56,665 nucleotides of DNA from an uncultured Ruminococcus sp. (GTDB taxonomy: Bacteria > Bacillota > Clostridia > Oscillospirales > CAG-272), in contig CACZNC010000020.1 in NCBI GenBank assembly GCA_902782445.1, positions 1 to 56,665 on the forward strand, given 5' to 3'. The notes below the pieces were generated by a model. That model was given only the letters and a program-made list of their open reading frames with translations. It was not told where the DNA came from and searched no databases. The translations under genes were made by a program, and so were the position numbers. Positions 36,809 to 44,704 of this stretch are shown here, piece by piece (positions within the stretch are counted from its first letter, which is position 1; every line of letters starts with the position of its first letter).

Positions 36809-36890
36809 GGGGGAATTCCCGAGTGGCCAAAGGGGACAGACTGTAAATCTGCTGGCACCGCCTTCGGTGGTTCGAATCCACCTTCCCCCA
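36809..36890 (+). tRNA. tRNA-Tyr (anticodon GTA)
   Basis: Acceptor GGGGGAA/TTCCCCC, anticodon arm CAGA-CTGTAAA-TCTG, long variable arm, T loop TTCGAAT, discriminator A. Cotranscribed with tRNA-Thr 39 bases upstream. CCA not encoded. Confidence 0.96.
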
Positions 36891-36900
36891 ATCCGATAAA

Positions 36901-36935
36901 GAAAAGACCTCGTTTGATCGCGGGGTCTTTTCCGT
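36901..36935. terminator. Terminator of the tRNA unit, probably bidirectional
   Basis: AAAAGACC.../GGTCTTTT stem (36902-36931) followed by CCGTTT. The minus strand also ends in TCTTTTCTTT, so it can end the transcript that carries family A copy 3. Confidence 0.82.
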
Positions 36936-36954
36936 TTCGGGGGGTATACTATTC

Positions 36955-37250
36955 TCGCTCTATAAAGCCAACTTCATGGGTTTTGATCGCTCTCCGTAGA
37001 GTGCGAACGACGGGGTGGGAATGCCATTTATCCGAACATGACACGGGCCGTCCCACCCCCGAGAATCCCCTTTGGGAATTCTCGCTTATGTCAGCCGTAA
37101 CATTGAGCTCACGAACGATAACTCTGATAAGGTTGGATGGCTATATTGGTGTGCCAGGTTTCGACTATACGTTATTGGTATAACCCAATCCCTAACCAAT
37201 TCAGAAGTTCTTGCCAGGCTTCTTTCAAGAAGCCGCGTTTCCCCTCTTTT
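36955..37250 (-). repeat. Family A 3'-flanking repeat, copy 3
   Basis: Minus-strand copy. Its first bases, through GGAAACGCGGCTTCTTGA, supply the last codons (GNAAS) and the TGA stop of the 37225-37554 gene. Full length, with the middle CCCCGAGAATCCCC hairpin. Confidence 0.85.
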
Positions 37251-37554
37251 TTGAAATCTCTTCCAGTCTCTTTTTCAGGAGCGGGATCCCTTTGTCCAGC
37301 CACCACAGGTTGTCGATGCCGCCGGAACTCATTCCCCCGTGGGCGAACTGCTTGACGACCGCGAAATCGCCGTAGGTGTCGGTCAGGGGCTTGCCGGAAA
37401 CGGACAGGTATTCCCTTCTGATCCAGTCCTCCAGCTCGCCGGGAGAGAGCAGATCCATGCTTTCCGCGCGCCCTTTCAGGTGATCCCAGAAATACGGATC
37501 CCCCCGGAACCCCCACTGTTTCGGTCTCTCTTCGAATATCACGGACAGTTTCAT
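37225..37554 (-). CDS. Small protein of unknown function
   Basis: 109 residues, soluble, with a well-conserved-looking N-terminus (LSVIFEERPKQWGFRGDPYFWDHL) and a central DTYGDFAVVKQFAHGGMSSGGIDNLWWL. I do not assign it to a named family. The C-terminal GNAAS and stop are encoded by the family A repeat, so the original end may have been replaced. AAAGGAGCGGG precedes the ATG. A weak minus-strand promoter (TAGATT-17-TATACT, 37628-37600) is possible. Confidence 0.75.
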   Translation of the reverse strand: MKLSVIFEERPKQWGFRGDPYFWDHLKGRAESMDLLSPGELEDWIRREYLSVSGKPLTDTYGDFAVVKQFAHGGMSSGGIDNLWWLDKGIPLLKKRLEEISKKRGNAAS

Positions 37555-37683
37555 TTTCCCGCTCCTTTCGTGATCCGTTTTTCCGCCGTCTGCAAATCCA
37601 GTATACCGGACCGGACTCCCGGAATCTACCCCATCCCTGTGAATTTTTCCACCGGACGGGACAAAACGGACAGATTCCCGCGC

Positions 37684-37720
37684 AAAAAAGCCCTTCCCCG
37701 GAATGAGGAAAGGCTTTTCG
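37684..37720. terminator. Terminator downstream of the SLH gene
   Basis: AAAAGCC-C-TTCC with GGAA-A-GGCTTTT; the minus strand ends GGGCTTTTTTGCG. It lies beyond family A copy 4, so that copy would be part of the SLH mRNA 3' end. Confidence 0.78.
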
Positions 37721-37744
37721 TTTTCGGTTTCCTGCTTAATATAA

Positions 37745-37972
37745 TCAGCTAACTAAATGGGTTTTGATCGCAATATGTAGAAGGCGAATGATCTCCGATC
37801 ATGAGCTCGCGAACGATAACTCTGATACGGTTGGATGGCTATATTGGTGTGTCAAGGTTTCGACCATACGTTATTGGTACGACCTGTCCCTATCCACATC
37901 AAAAGTTCTTGCCGCTGAACTTGTTCAGCCGGGCTTCATTTCAAGAAGCCGCGTCTCCCTTTTGGATGTACT
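37745..37972 (-). repeat. Family A 3'-flanking repeat, copy 4 (internal deletion)
   Basis: Starts beside the SLH stop codon with the GGCTTCTTGAAATGAAGCC and GCTGAACAAGTTCAGC hairpins and ends GATCAAAACCCATTTAGTTAGC, but lacks the middle GAGAATTCCC hairpin segment found in copies 2, 3 and 5. Confidence 0.8.
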
Positions 37973-40297
37973 TTACTTCATCAGGAATCCGACGAAATTG
38001 TAGAACGCGCGGGCTGTCCATCCGCGTTTGGCGGGAGAGGTGAAGGGGGCGTCGGTTTCGGTCGGGTAGATCCCGTCCGCGAAGGCCCACGCCACGGCGG
38101 CGGAAGCCCAGGGGGACGCGCCTTCATAGGCGATCTCGGGGGCGACGGTCTCCCGGCCGAGGTAGTCCGCGTACCGGCGGAGCATCAGAACGGCCTGTTC
38201 GTTTGTCACAGAATCGAAGGGGCGGAACGTACCGTCTCCGAAGCCGAGGACGATGCCCTTTTCAGCCGCCCACGCGACGTAGGGAAGGTAGTCCCAGTCG
38301 CCGAGGGGCTCGCAGTCCTCGAAGGGACAGTCGGCGTAGTCCGCAGGATCGATCATATCCAGTCTGCCGAGGATCGTCACGAACATCGCGCGGGTCAGGG
38401 TGCCGGACGGGCCGAATTCGGTATCGGAAATACCCTTCATGAGGCCGGACTTGAAGGCGTAGACGATGGCTGTGTAGTAGGGATCACCCGGAGCCGCGTC
38501 GACGAAGGGGATCTCGGGTTCCGCCGGTTCGTCGGCGATGGCCGGGGTCTCTGCGTCAACGGTGACGATCACGGGATCGGGCTGCTTCTCGGGCTCGGGC
38601 AGTTTGGAATCCGTCTGCTTCTTCGGAGGATTGAACAGCGCGGCGCCCATCGCGAGGCTCTTGCGGATCCAGTCGGAACTGCCGGAGAGCGGCGGGATGA
38701 TCTCGATCCATTCTTCCGTAAACTCGATACCGTCACGTCCCTCCGCAGTCCCCTTGTAGAGGATCTTGCCGGAGGAGGTCGACGTGGCTTCCTGAATGAC
38801 CGTCCAGGAAATCACGGCATCCGTTTCGTAAACCGTCACATCGGGAGTGTCATTGTATGTGAGTTCTACTCTCTTTATTTCTGTGCTCCAGTTGGCGGTC
38901 ACGTAGCTGGGAGAGGTCGGGACAAGCCATCTGGCTATGAGGGTGATATCCTTTTCAACCGGGGTATCGAAATCGTAGTCTTTTTCGCTGCCATCTACGA
39001 TGATCTTCCAGCCGTCGAACGTGAGGGGGTCAGAGACCGGGTTATCAGGCTTTGTCGCTTTTTCGCCTTTCACGACGGTCTGCGCTGAAGGAGCCACGCC
39101 GTAGCCGAGTGTGTCGAAGGTCACGGTGAAGGTTTCGGCAGAAGCAGGCGCGTCTTCCCAGACAGCGGTGATTGTTGTATCGGAAGTGACTTCGATTTTG
39201 TCGCCGGGCTGTTTCTCTTCATTGCCGACTTTCCAAGCCTTGAACTGCTTGCCGGCGGGAGCGTTGAAACCGCATGTCGGCAATTCGAAATCGCTGCCTG
39301 CTTCGACCGTGTATTCTTTCGATTCGTTATTCCCGACAAGAGTCACGGTGAAGGTCGTGGGATTCTGGGTTGGCGCTGTTATCTTGATATACTTATAGGA
39401 ACTGAGCTTGCCGGCTTCATAAGTCTCCAAGGGCTCTCCGCTTGTATTCGTCGATCCGGAAGCGGTTGCACCGTCTGCCAGAGAGAGAGTACGTCCGGAA
39501 TAGTAGAAAGCGTTGGTATCGCCGATCAGGGTGACCGTACCGCCGCTGACTGTCAGATTCGCTCTGCCGAAACCGTAGCTGTATGTAGAGCCGGACGGCT
39601 TCCCGCCGATGGCTGTGACATTACCGCCATAGATCGTTGCTGAACTTGTTGCAATACCAATGGACTGGCCGAAGCTGCCGGAGATATCCCCGGCTTTGGC
39701 GACGACCGTACCGTTGTATATCGCAATTTCGTCCGCAGCAAGGCCATGACAGACGTCGGTATTGCCGGAATTTGAAAATGCCGAACCCTGAGCATTTAAC
39801 GTTCCTGTGAAGTTTTTGTCGACGGTCAGTTTGCCCATGACGCGAATGCCGCGGCTCTGACCATGACTGTCGCTTCTTGGAATCGGAATACCGCCGATGG
39901 CGTTCAGCGTGCCGGAGCCTGTGATCGTAAGACCATATGCGGAGACGATGCCGTTGCTGCAATAATGTCCCGTTACGCCGCCGGTCTCTGTGACGGTATT
40001 GGTGCCCTTGACAACGAGCACAAGATTCGGAATCCCGATATAGATCGCGCCGCATTCGGGATATTGGGTCTGTCCCTGATGCCCTGCGCCTGTGTAGTTG
40101 TACCCGTCCAAGGTCAGTGTTTGATTTTCGGAGCTATAACTCCAGCCCTCCCCGGACAGCTTTGCGCTTGTCACCTGTTCGCCGCCGACCCAGAGGTCAT
40201 AATACGTGACCGCTGTCGGATCATCCGCTGCCGCCGTGAGCGGGAACAGCGTCAGACAGAACACGACCGCGAGCAGGATGCTCAATGTCTTCTTCAT
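37973..40297 (-). CDS. Secreted S-layer-homology protein with InlB-type B repeats
   Basis: 774 residues. Signal peptide (1-24, cleavage near AAA-DD). Residues about 30-315 are beta-helix-like repeats (LTITGSGTLNAIGG, ATIYGGNVTAIGG, LTVSGGTVTLIGD). Two Listeria-Bacteroides B repeats follow (about 325-390 and 395-460, each ending in ITAVW or LIARW), then a linker rich in P and E. Three SLH modules (about 600-774, FVDAAPGDPYYTAIVYAFKSGLMKG; FEDCEPLGDWDYLPYVAWAAEKGIVLGFGDGTFRPFDSVT; GASPWASAAVAWAFADGI) bind the cell wall. An adhesin or surface layer role is likely. Base composition of the first two thirds looks less G+C-rich than the neighbours, hinting at transfer or different selection. Confidence 0.9.
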   Translation of the reverse strand: MKKTLSILLAVVFCLTLFPLTAAADDPTAVTYYDLWVGGEQVTSAKLSGEGWSYSSENQTLTLDGYNYTGAGHQGQTQYPECGAIYIGIPNLVLVVKGTNTVTETGGVTGHYCSNGIVSAYGLTITGSGTLNAIGGIPIPRSDSHGQSRGIRVMGKLTVDKNFTGTLNAQGSAFSNSGNTDVCHGLAADEIAIYNGTVVAKAGDISGSFGQSIGIATSSATIYGGNVTAIGGKPSGSTYSYGFGRANLTVSGGTVTLIGDTNAFYYSGRTLSLADGATASGSTNTSGEPLETYEAGKLSSYKYIKITAPTQNPTTFTVTLVGNNESKEYTVEAGSDFELPTCGFNAPAGKQFKAWKVGNEEKQPGDKIEVTSDTTITAVWEDAPASAETFTVTFDTLGYGVAPSAQTVVKGEKATKPDNPVSDPLTFDGWKIIVDGSEKDYDFDTPVEKDITLIARWLVPTSPSYVTANWSTEIKRVELTYNDTPDVTVYETDAVISWTVIQEATSTSSGKILYKGTAEGRDGIEFTEEWIEIIPPLSGSSDWIRKSLAMGAALFNPPKKQTDSKLPEPEKQPDPVIVTVDAETPAIADEPAEPEIPFVDAAPGDPYYTAIVYAFKSGLMKGISDTEFGPSGTLTRAMFVTILGRLDMIDPADYADCPFEDCEPLGDWDYLPYVAWAAEKGIVLGFGDGTFRPFDSVTNEQAVLMLRRYADYLGRETVAPEIAYEGASPWASAAVAWAFADGIYPTETDAPFTSPAKRGWTARAFYNFVGFLMK

Positions 40298-40390
40298 GAT
40301 GAAACTCCTTCTTTCATGAGCGTTGAAATCATGATTTTCGGCCCCTCCCGGAAACGCCGCGCGTCATTCGGGGGAAACCATCACAAGTTT

Positions 40391-40419
40391 ATCATATCAC
40401 ATCGGGCAAAACATTTCAA
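40391..40419 (-). promoter_or_regulatory. Promoter of the SLH gene
   Basis: Minus-strand TTGAAA (40419-40414), 17-base spacer, TGa-TATGAT (40396-40391). Confidence 0.7.
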
Positions 40420-40516
40420 TACCTTTATAAGAATTTGTTCAAAAAAGAAGGAAAAGCCGGATCTCTCAGAGAGGCGGAAAAGGGCCGGAACCTCTTTCGA
40501 AAATTCGTCCCGTTCA

Positions 40517-40545
40517 TTGACATTCCTCCCGTTTCATGGTATGAT
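40517..40545 (+). promoter_or_regulatory. Promoter of the DUF3592 gene
   Basis: TTGACA (40517-40522), 17-base spacer, TGg-TATGAT (40540-40545). Confidence 0.82.
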
Positions 40546-40581
40546 AAAGGACGTCAGATTTCTGCGCAAAGGAGAACGCAA

Positions 40582-41601
40582 ATGAATATCGAGAACAAAT
40601 TCGCGCGGTTCATGCGGAACTCGGGTCCGGCCCGGTTCTTCGTCCCCGCCGGCATCATCCTCATCGTGTTCGGCATCCTGACCCTCGGCTTCAACACCGA
40701 CAATTTCGAGAAGGCCGTCGGGACGATCACCTCCGTCACCGAGGTCCCCCGCACCGACACGGACGAGGCCGCGCAGTACGACGTCGGGTTCCGCTACACA
40801 GTGGACGGCAGGGAGTACGACGGCACCTTCCCGAACCTCGGCGGAAAGTTCGCGGTGGGCGGGGATATCGACGTCTTCTATGATCCCGATAACCCCGAAA
40901 CCACCACCAACGGCAAAATGAGCAAGCTCTTCTCCCCGATCCTGATCGTTCTGGGCATCGCCGCCCTCGGATTCGGCGTCTTCGGGACCGTCAAGGCCTT
41001 CAAAAAGAGCGCGGAACTGGACGCCGGACCGGAATTCCCCTCCGCCGCCTTTGAGACCTTCAAAACCGCCCCCGGCGTCACGGAGGTCTATTTCCGCTTC
41101 GACGGCGACCACCTGAAACCCGGCTACGTCGTGGAGGACGCGGACCGGAAGGTGATCTTCGAGGGCAAGATGACGAAGAACAACCCCATCGGCGCGCGCC
41201 TCTTCGAATTCCGCAATCACCTGACGGGGAGCACGGCGGAGCACGAGGTCGGCCACACCGTCACCGCGACCCAGGGGAACGAATTCTTCTCCGTCAAGTC
41301 CTCCTTCAAGTTCGACGGCAGGGACGTCTGGGACACCCTCCACGAAAAGGGCCTGCGGCTTCGGACCGATCTGCGGAGCAAATTCCCCCGCATGACCTAC
41401 GACGCCGCAAGGAACGGAGCGGCCTTCGCGAAGATCGAGACCAGCAGCGTCTACGTCCACGAAGACGAGGAAGCCGAACACGCCGCCCCCATCCCCGCGG
41501 GCAGCATGTACTACCGCGTCTGGACAAACTCGAACGACTTCGACACCCTGTTCCTCACCGTCTTCGCAATCTCCGAAACCGAGCAGGCGATCGTGGAATA
41601 A
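40582..41601 (+). CDS. Membrane protein with DUF3592-like domain
   Basis: 339 residues. A first membrane segment (about 17-35), an extracytoplasmic DUF3592-like domain (about 45-105: GTITSVTEVPRTD, YDVGFRYTVDGREYDGTFP, VGGDIDVFYDPDNPE), a second segment (about 115-135), then a C-terminal soluble domain of some 200 residues that resembles the LURP-one/Tubby-like beta barrel in pattern (tentative). AAAGGAG precedes the ATG. Single gene with its own promoter and terminator. Function unknown. Confidence 0.78.
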   Translation: MNIENKFARFMRNSGPARFFVPAGIILIVFGILTLGFNTDNFEKAVGTITSVTEVPRTDTDEAAQYDVGFRYTVDGREYDGTFPNLGGKFAVGGDIDVFYDPDNPETTTNGKMSKLFSPILIVLGIAALGFGVFGTVKAFKKSAELDAGPEFPSAAFETFKTAPGVTEVYFRFDGDHLKPGYVVEDADRKVIFEGKMTKNNPIGARLFEFRNHLTGSTAEHEVGHTVTATQGNEFFSVKSSFKFDGRDVWDTLHEKGLRLRTDLRSKFPRMTYDAARNGAAFAKIETSSVYVHEDEEAEHAAPIPAGSMYYRVWTNSNDFDTLFLTVFAISETEQAIVE

Positions 41602-41608
41602 AACAAAG

Positions 41609-41643
41609 AAAACTCCTCCGATTTTACGCCGGGGGAGTTTTTT
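41609..41643 (+). terminator. Terminator of the DUF3592 gene
   Basis: AAAACTCCTCC (41609-41619) pairs with GGGGGAGTTTT (41631-41641), followed by TTT; strong. Confidence 0.88.
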
Positions 41644-41729
41644 CGCGCGTTTCGCTGGGAAATGAGTGAGGAGTTAGGAGTGAGGAGTGAATTAGGACAA
41701 TTCAGAATTCAGAATGATGAATTAAGAAT
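41644..41729. other. Low-complexity GAGTGAGGAGT tract and AATTCAGAATTCAG tract
   Basis: Imperfect tandem GAGTGAGGAGTTAG units, then TTCAGAATTCAGAATGATG. The same AATTCAGAATTCAGAATG tract forms the start of the CotH-like gene at 55146. No gene seen. Confidence 0.5.
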
Positions 41730-41745
41730 TGTTTCACATGAAACA
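41730..41745. promoter_or_regulatory. parS-like palindrome 14 (one mismatch)
   Basis: TGTTTCACATGAAACA; the change falls in the central CACGTG. Confidence 0.5.
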
Positions 41746-41997
41746 TTCGCCGGCAAAACTCCATGTTTCGCCCGGGCAGATTTTCGATCGCGCCGTTCTG
41801 TCTGCACGTCGGTCTGAATCTGAAAATGTGCGCGAAGACAAAGAAACAGTTTTCGATTCAGCCGTGCGCGTCCCTGTGCCCAATGCGCGCCTGAAACGCC
41901 GCCGGAGGCCGCAGACTTGTCTGCGCATGTTTCAGCTGTACGAACAGAGACCGCGCGGGGACGTGGGATGCAAGATCGAATTTCGAATCCGATGTGA
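41746..41997 (+). repeat. Family C repeat, copy 9
   Basis: Hairpin GCAGAC-TT-GTCTGC at 41911-41924; shares GCGCGAAGACAAAGAAACAG and TCGAATTTCGA segments with the 22156-22374 copy, in opposite orientation. Confidence 0.72.
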
Positions 41998-42137
41998 GAG
42001 GGCAGGTTATGCTCTCCGGCCAAGGGACCCGCACAGGGGGCCTTCGGCCTGAGATGGTCCCCCGTGCCGCCGTCCGCGCAGGACATTAAATCCGAAACGC
42101 GTAGCGTTTCATACCTTATTTCCCTTCGTGAAGGGAT
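41998..42137 (-). repeat. Family B multi-hairpin 3' element, copy 3
   Basis: Minus strand: CCCTTC-ACG/AAGGG hairpin (42135-42122), GAAACGC/GCGTTTC, then GTCC-TGCGC-GGAC, one pair shorter on both arms than in copies 1 and 2. The compound stem GCACGGGGG with CCCCCTGTGC follows. It lies 107 bases after the GDSL hydrolase stop; the gap holds two tandem GGTCGAC(G/A)CAGTCACC units. Confidence 0.65.
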
Positions 42138-42242
42138 GAACAAACCCTCCTCCGCCGACGGATCGGTCGACGCAGTCACCAAGCCGGTCGACACAGTCAC
42201 CGGAATGTCCGTCTTGCTGTTTTCGAAAGGCGGAGTCTTTCG

Positions 42243-42863
42243 TTATTTGATCGAGCAGAAGAGCTTGTCGAACGCGTCGGCGTAATACCCCGCGATCAGC
42301 CGCGCTCCGGCTTCGGTCGGATGCACTCCGTCCGCGGCCCAGGCGGTGGGATCCTCGCCGATGCAGTGGGACGCGAACAGCCCGTCCATCGGGAGGAAGG
42401 CGTCCGCGTATTCCCGGGCCAGCTTCCGGGTGACTTGGATCTTCGGGTCGAGGTCCACGTGGAAGAACTCCTTGTCCGGCACGGGAAGCAGGAACTGTTC
42501 GATCATCAGGATCTTCGCGTGCGTCTTCGCCTTGATCTCCGTCAGCAGATAGCGGTAGCACTCCTCGAAATACTCGTGGGGCATCCAGTTCCGGTCCCCG
42601 GCGCGGTGCCAGGTGTCGTTGATGCCGATCATGATGGAGACGAAATCCGGCTGTAAGTCGATGCAGTCCGTCTGCCAGCGGTCCCGGAGATTTTCCGCCC
42701 GGTGCCCGCCGATCCCGAGGTTGATGAACTCGAAGTCCGTGCCGGGATGGCGGTTCTTGATGAGCTCCGCCGTGTATTTCGGATAGCCGAAGCCGAGATC
42801 GTGGAAGTCCGCGCGGCTTCTTCCGGCGTCGGTGATGCTGTCGCCCTGGAACAGGATTTTCAT
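42243..42863 (-). CDS. SGNH/GDSL-family hydrolase (carbohydrate esterase-like)
   Basis: 206 residues with the four SGNH blocks: GDSIT (7-11, nucleophile S9), NLGIGGHRAENL, GINDTWH (block III N-D) and DGVHPTEAG (D and catalytic H). The fold is the rhamnogalacturonan acetylesterase / sialate esterase type, which deacetylates sugars. No signal peptide. GAGGAGG precedes the ATG at 42863. It stands alone with its own promoter in a region rich in glycosidases, so deacetylation of imported oligosaccharides is likely; the substrate is inferred. Confidence 0.92.
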   Translation of the reverse strand: MKILFQGDSITDAGRSRADFHDLGFGYPKYTAELIKNRHPGTDFEFINLGIGGHRAENLRDRWQTDCIDLQPDFVSIMIGINDTWHRAGDRNWMPHEYFEECYRYLLTEIKAKTHAKILMIEQFLLPVPDKEFFHVDLDPKIQVTRKLAREYADAFLPMDGLFASHCIGEDPTAWAADGVHPTEAGARLIAGYYADAFDKLFCSIK

Positions 42864-42980
42864 GGGGGATCCTCCTCTGAATGTGGTTTTGAAGAAATGT
42901 CTTTCCGCCCGCGCCGCCCGTTCCGCCCGCATTGTGTCCCCGGGAGAGGGGATGGGCGGATCCCGCGCGGCTCCGGGTCC

Positions 42981-43009
42981 AGTATACCACGAATCGGGCC
43001 GCAATTCAA
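42981..43009 (-). promoter_or_regulatory. Promoter of the GDSL hydrolase gene
   Basis: Minus-strand TTGAAT (43009-43004), 17-base spacer, TATACT (42986-42981). The rest of the 42864-43178 divergent spacer holds the GDPD promoter and nothing else I recognise. Confidence 0.75.
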
Positions 43010-43120
43010 GAGGGAAAACGGACGTCGGCGAATTCCGTCAGAACCGGTTTCCTTCCCCGACGGCTGAGAATAATTCGGGATCCCCCGCATATTTTTTCAT
43101 CGTGACCGCAAATTTACCCG

Positions 43121-43149
43121 TTGCCTTTCCCGCCGGAATGTGCTATACT
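43121..43149 (+). promoter_or_regulatory. Promoter of the GDPD operon
   Basis: TTGCCT (43121-43126), 17-base spacer, TGc-TATACT (43144-43149). Confidence 0.75.
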
Positions 43150-43178
43150 GAAAAAAACGGAAATCCGAGGACTGAACC

Positions 43179-44051
43179 ATGACTTATACCGGACCCATGC
43201 GGTTCGCGCACCGGGGCGTCGTCCAGAGCGCGCCGGAAAACACCGAGGGAGCGTTTCAGGCCGCCGTCGACGCGGGATACGAGGGGATCGAGCTGGACAT
43301 CCGCCTCTCGAAGGACGGGGAGGCTGTCGTCTGCCATGACGGCCATTTTTCCCGGCTCACCTGCGGACACCCCACGAAATATACGATCCGCCGCCTCGCC
43401 GACATGACCTGGGAGGAGCTCTCCCGGATCGAGATCCCCTACGCCCTGCACCTGCTCCCGGAGAAACCGCCGAAGCACGCGGACGAAGAAGGCCTGGCGA
43501 CGGTCCCCTGGCGTCTCTTCGGGGATTATGTGGAAGCCTACAAATCGGAGCCCCGGATGGCGAAGCTGATGCGGTTTTCGGATTTCGACGCGTGGCTCGC
43601 CCGGCAGACGCGGAAGATCACCGTGGAGGTGGAGTTCTGCGCCCCCGGCCTGATGCCCCGGATGCTCGAGATCCTCGAGAAGTCCCCGAACCGGGAACAG
43701 TACATCCTCTTCTCCGGGGACCGGGGGATCCTCGACGACATGCAGAAGACCTGCCGGACCCTCGGCAAACCCGCGGGCGTGCGGCTCGGGGCGAACATCC
43801 GGCGGCTCACGGAGGAGAATAAAGCCTTTATCGCCGGCATGGACCTCTGGGAGATCGGCCTCAACGACCGGCAGTATACAAGGGAGGACGTGAAATACCT
43901 CAGCGACAGAGAAATTCAGGTCTTCTCGAATCTCGGGGACTATCCCGCCTGGTGGGAGGAAATGTGCGGGACCGGCGCCGCGGGATTCAAAACCAACTAT
44001 GCCGCCGCCTTCACCCGCTGGTGGGAGTCGAAGAACGCGGGGAGAGAATAA
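43179..44051 (+). CDS. Glycerophosphodiester phosphodiesterase family protein
   Basis: 290 residues of the GDPD TIM-barrel family, which cleaves glycerophosphodiesters to glycerol-3-phosphate and an alcohol. Visible are FAHRGVVQSAPENTEGAF (the H-R-G...P-E-N-T signature, H11), GIELDIRLSKDGEAVVCHDG (E-x-D metal ligands and the second histidine) and a VEVEFCAP strand. There is an unusual insertion around residues 90-125 (EKPPKHADEEGL...). The late motif is ANIRRLTEEN. Possibly a glycerophosphodiesterase acting on teichoic acid or lipid turnover products. No signal peptide. Followed after 26 bases by a lipoprotein gene. Confidence 0.88.
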   Translation: MTYTGPMRFAHRGVVQSAPENTEGAFQAAVDAGYEGIELDIRLSKDGEAVVCHDGHFSRLTCGHPTKYTIRRLADMTWEELSRIEIPYALHLLPEKPPKHADEEGLATVPWRLFGDYVEAYKSEPRMAKLMRFSDFDAWLARQTRKITVEVEFCAPGLMPRMLEILEKSPNREQYILFSGDRGILDDMQKTCRTLGKPAGVRLGANIRRLTEENKAFIAGMDLWEIGLNDRQYTREDVKYLSDREIQVFSNLGDYPAWWEEMCGTGAAGFKTNYAAAFTRWWESKNAGRE

Positions 44052-44077
44052 AGACGAAAAAGAGGAGGGAAGCGCTT

Positions 44078-44650
44078 ATGAAACGGACCGTTCTCGCGTT
44101 CCTCTGCCTTCTCCTCGTCCTCGCCCCATTCCCCGGCTGTTCCCGGGAACCGGATTTCTCCTTCTCCGTCCGCTGGGGAGTCAGCGCGCCGGGAGAGGGG
44201 AGCTCCTACGACAGCCGGACCGGGATCCTCGTCAAGACGGCCAACGCCTCCGATCCCGCGAAGTTCCGCACCCGCCTGAAGCTGGACCGCCGGGAACTGG
44301 ACGAGCTGGCCCGCCTGGCGGAGGCGATCGACTTTTCAGGGATCCCCGAGGCCCCGGAGAACTACGATCCCTATTCCCCGGTGAACGAAAAGGGCGAAAC
44401 GCGCGCGTGGTCGACACCGAAGATGTTCCTCGAGCTCACGGTCCGGTCGGAGGGGAGGGAACATCACGTCCGCTGCTTCGGGATCCCGCCCGCTCTGCTT
44501 TATCCGCGGGAGGAGATTTCGGAACGGGATCCACCCCCGGCGGACGAAAACGCGGGGGCCTTCGAGACCTTCGTGCACCGCGTCCTCGGGACGGTGTTCG
44601 ACTCGGAAGAATGGCAGTCCCTCCCGCCCTTTGAAGTGCTGTACGAATAA
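44078..44650 (+). CDS. Small lipoprotein of unknown function
   Basis: 190 residues. Signal peptide with lipobox PFPGC (C21), then a single compact domain with several charged helices (KLDRRELDELARLAEAIDF) and strands (FLELTVRSEGREHHVRCFG). No family recognised. AGAGGAGGG precedes the ATG at 44078. Lies between the GDPD and solute-binding protein genes, so it is probably exported with them. Confidence 0.7.
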   Translation: MKRTVLAFLCLLLVLAPFPGCSREPDFSFSVRWGVSAPGEGSSYDSRTGILVKTANASDPAKFRTRLKLDRRELDELARLAEAIDFSGIPEAPENYDPYSPVNEKGETRAWSTPKMFLELTVRSEGREHHVRCFGIPPALLYPREEISERDPPPADENAGAFETFVHRVLGTVFDSEEWQSLPPFEVLYE

Positions 44651-44704
44651 CTCCGTGACCCGGACCTGAAAACACTCTGCTCTCTCAGCAAAAGGAGGAT
44701 CAAC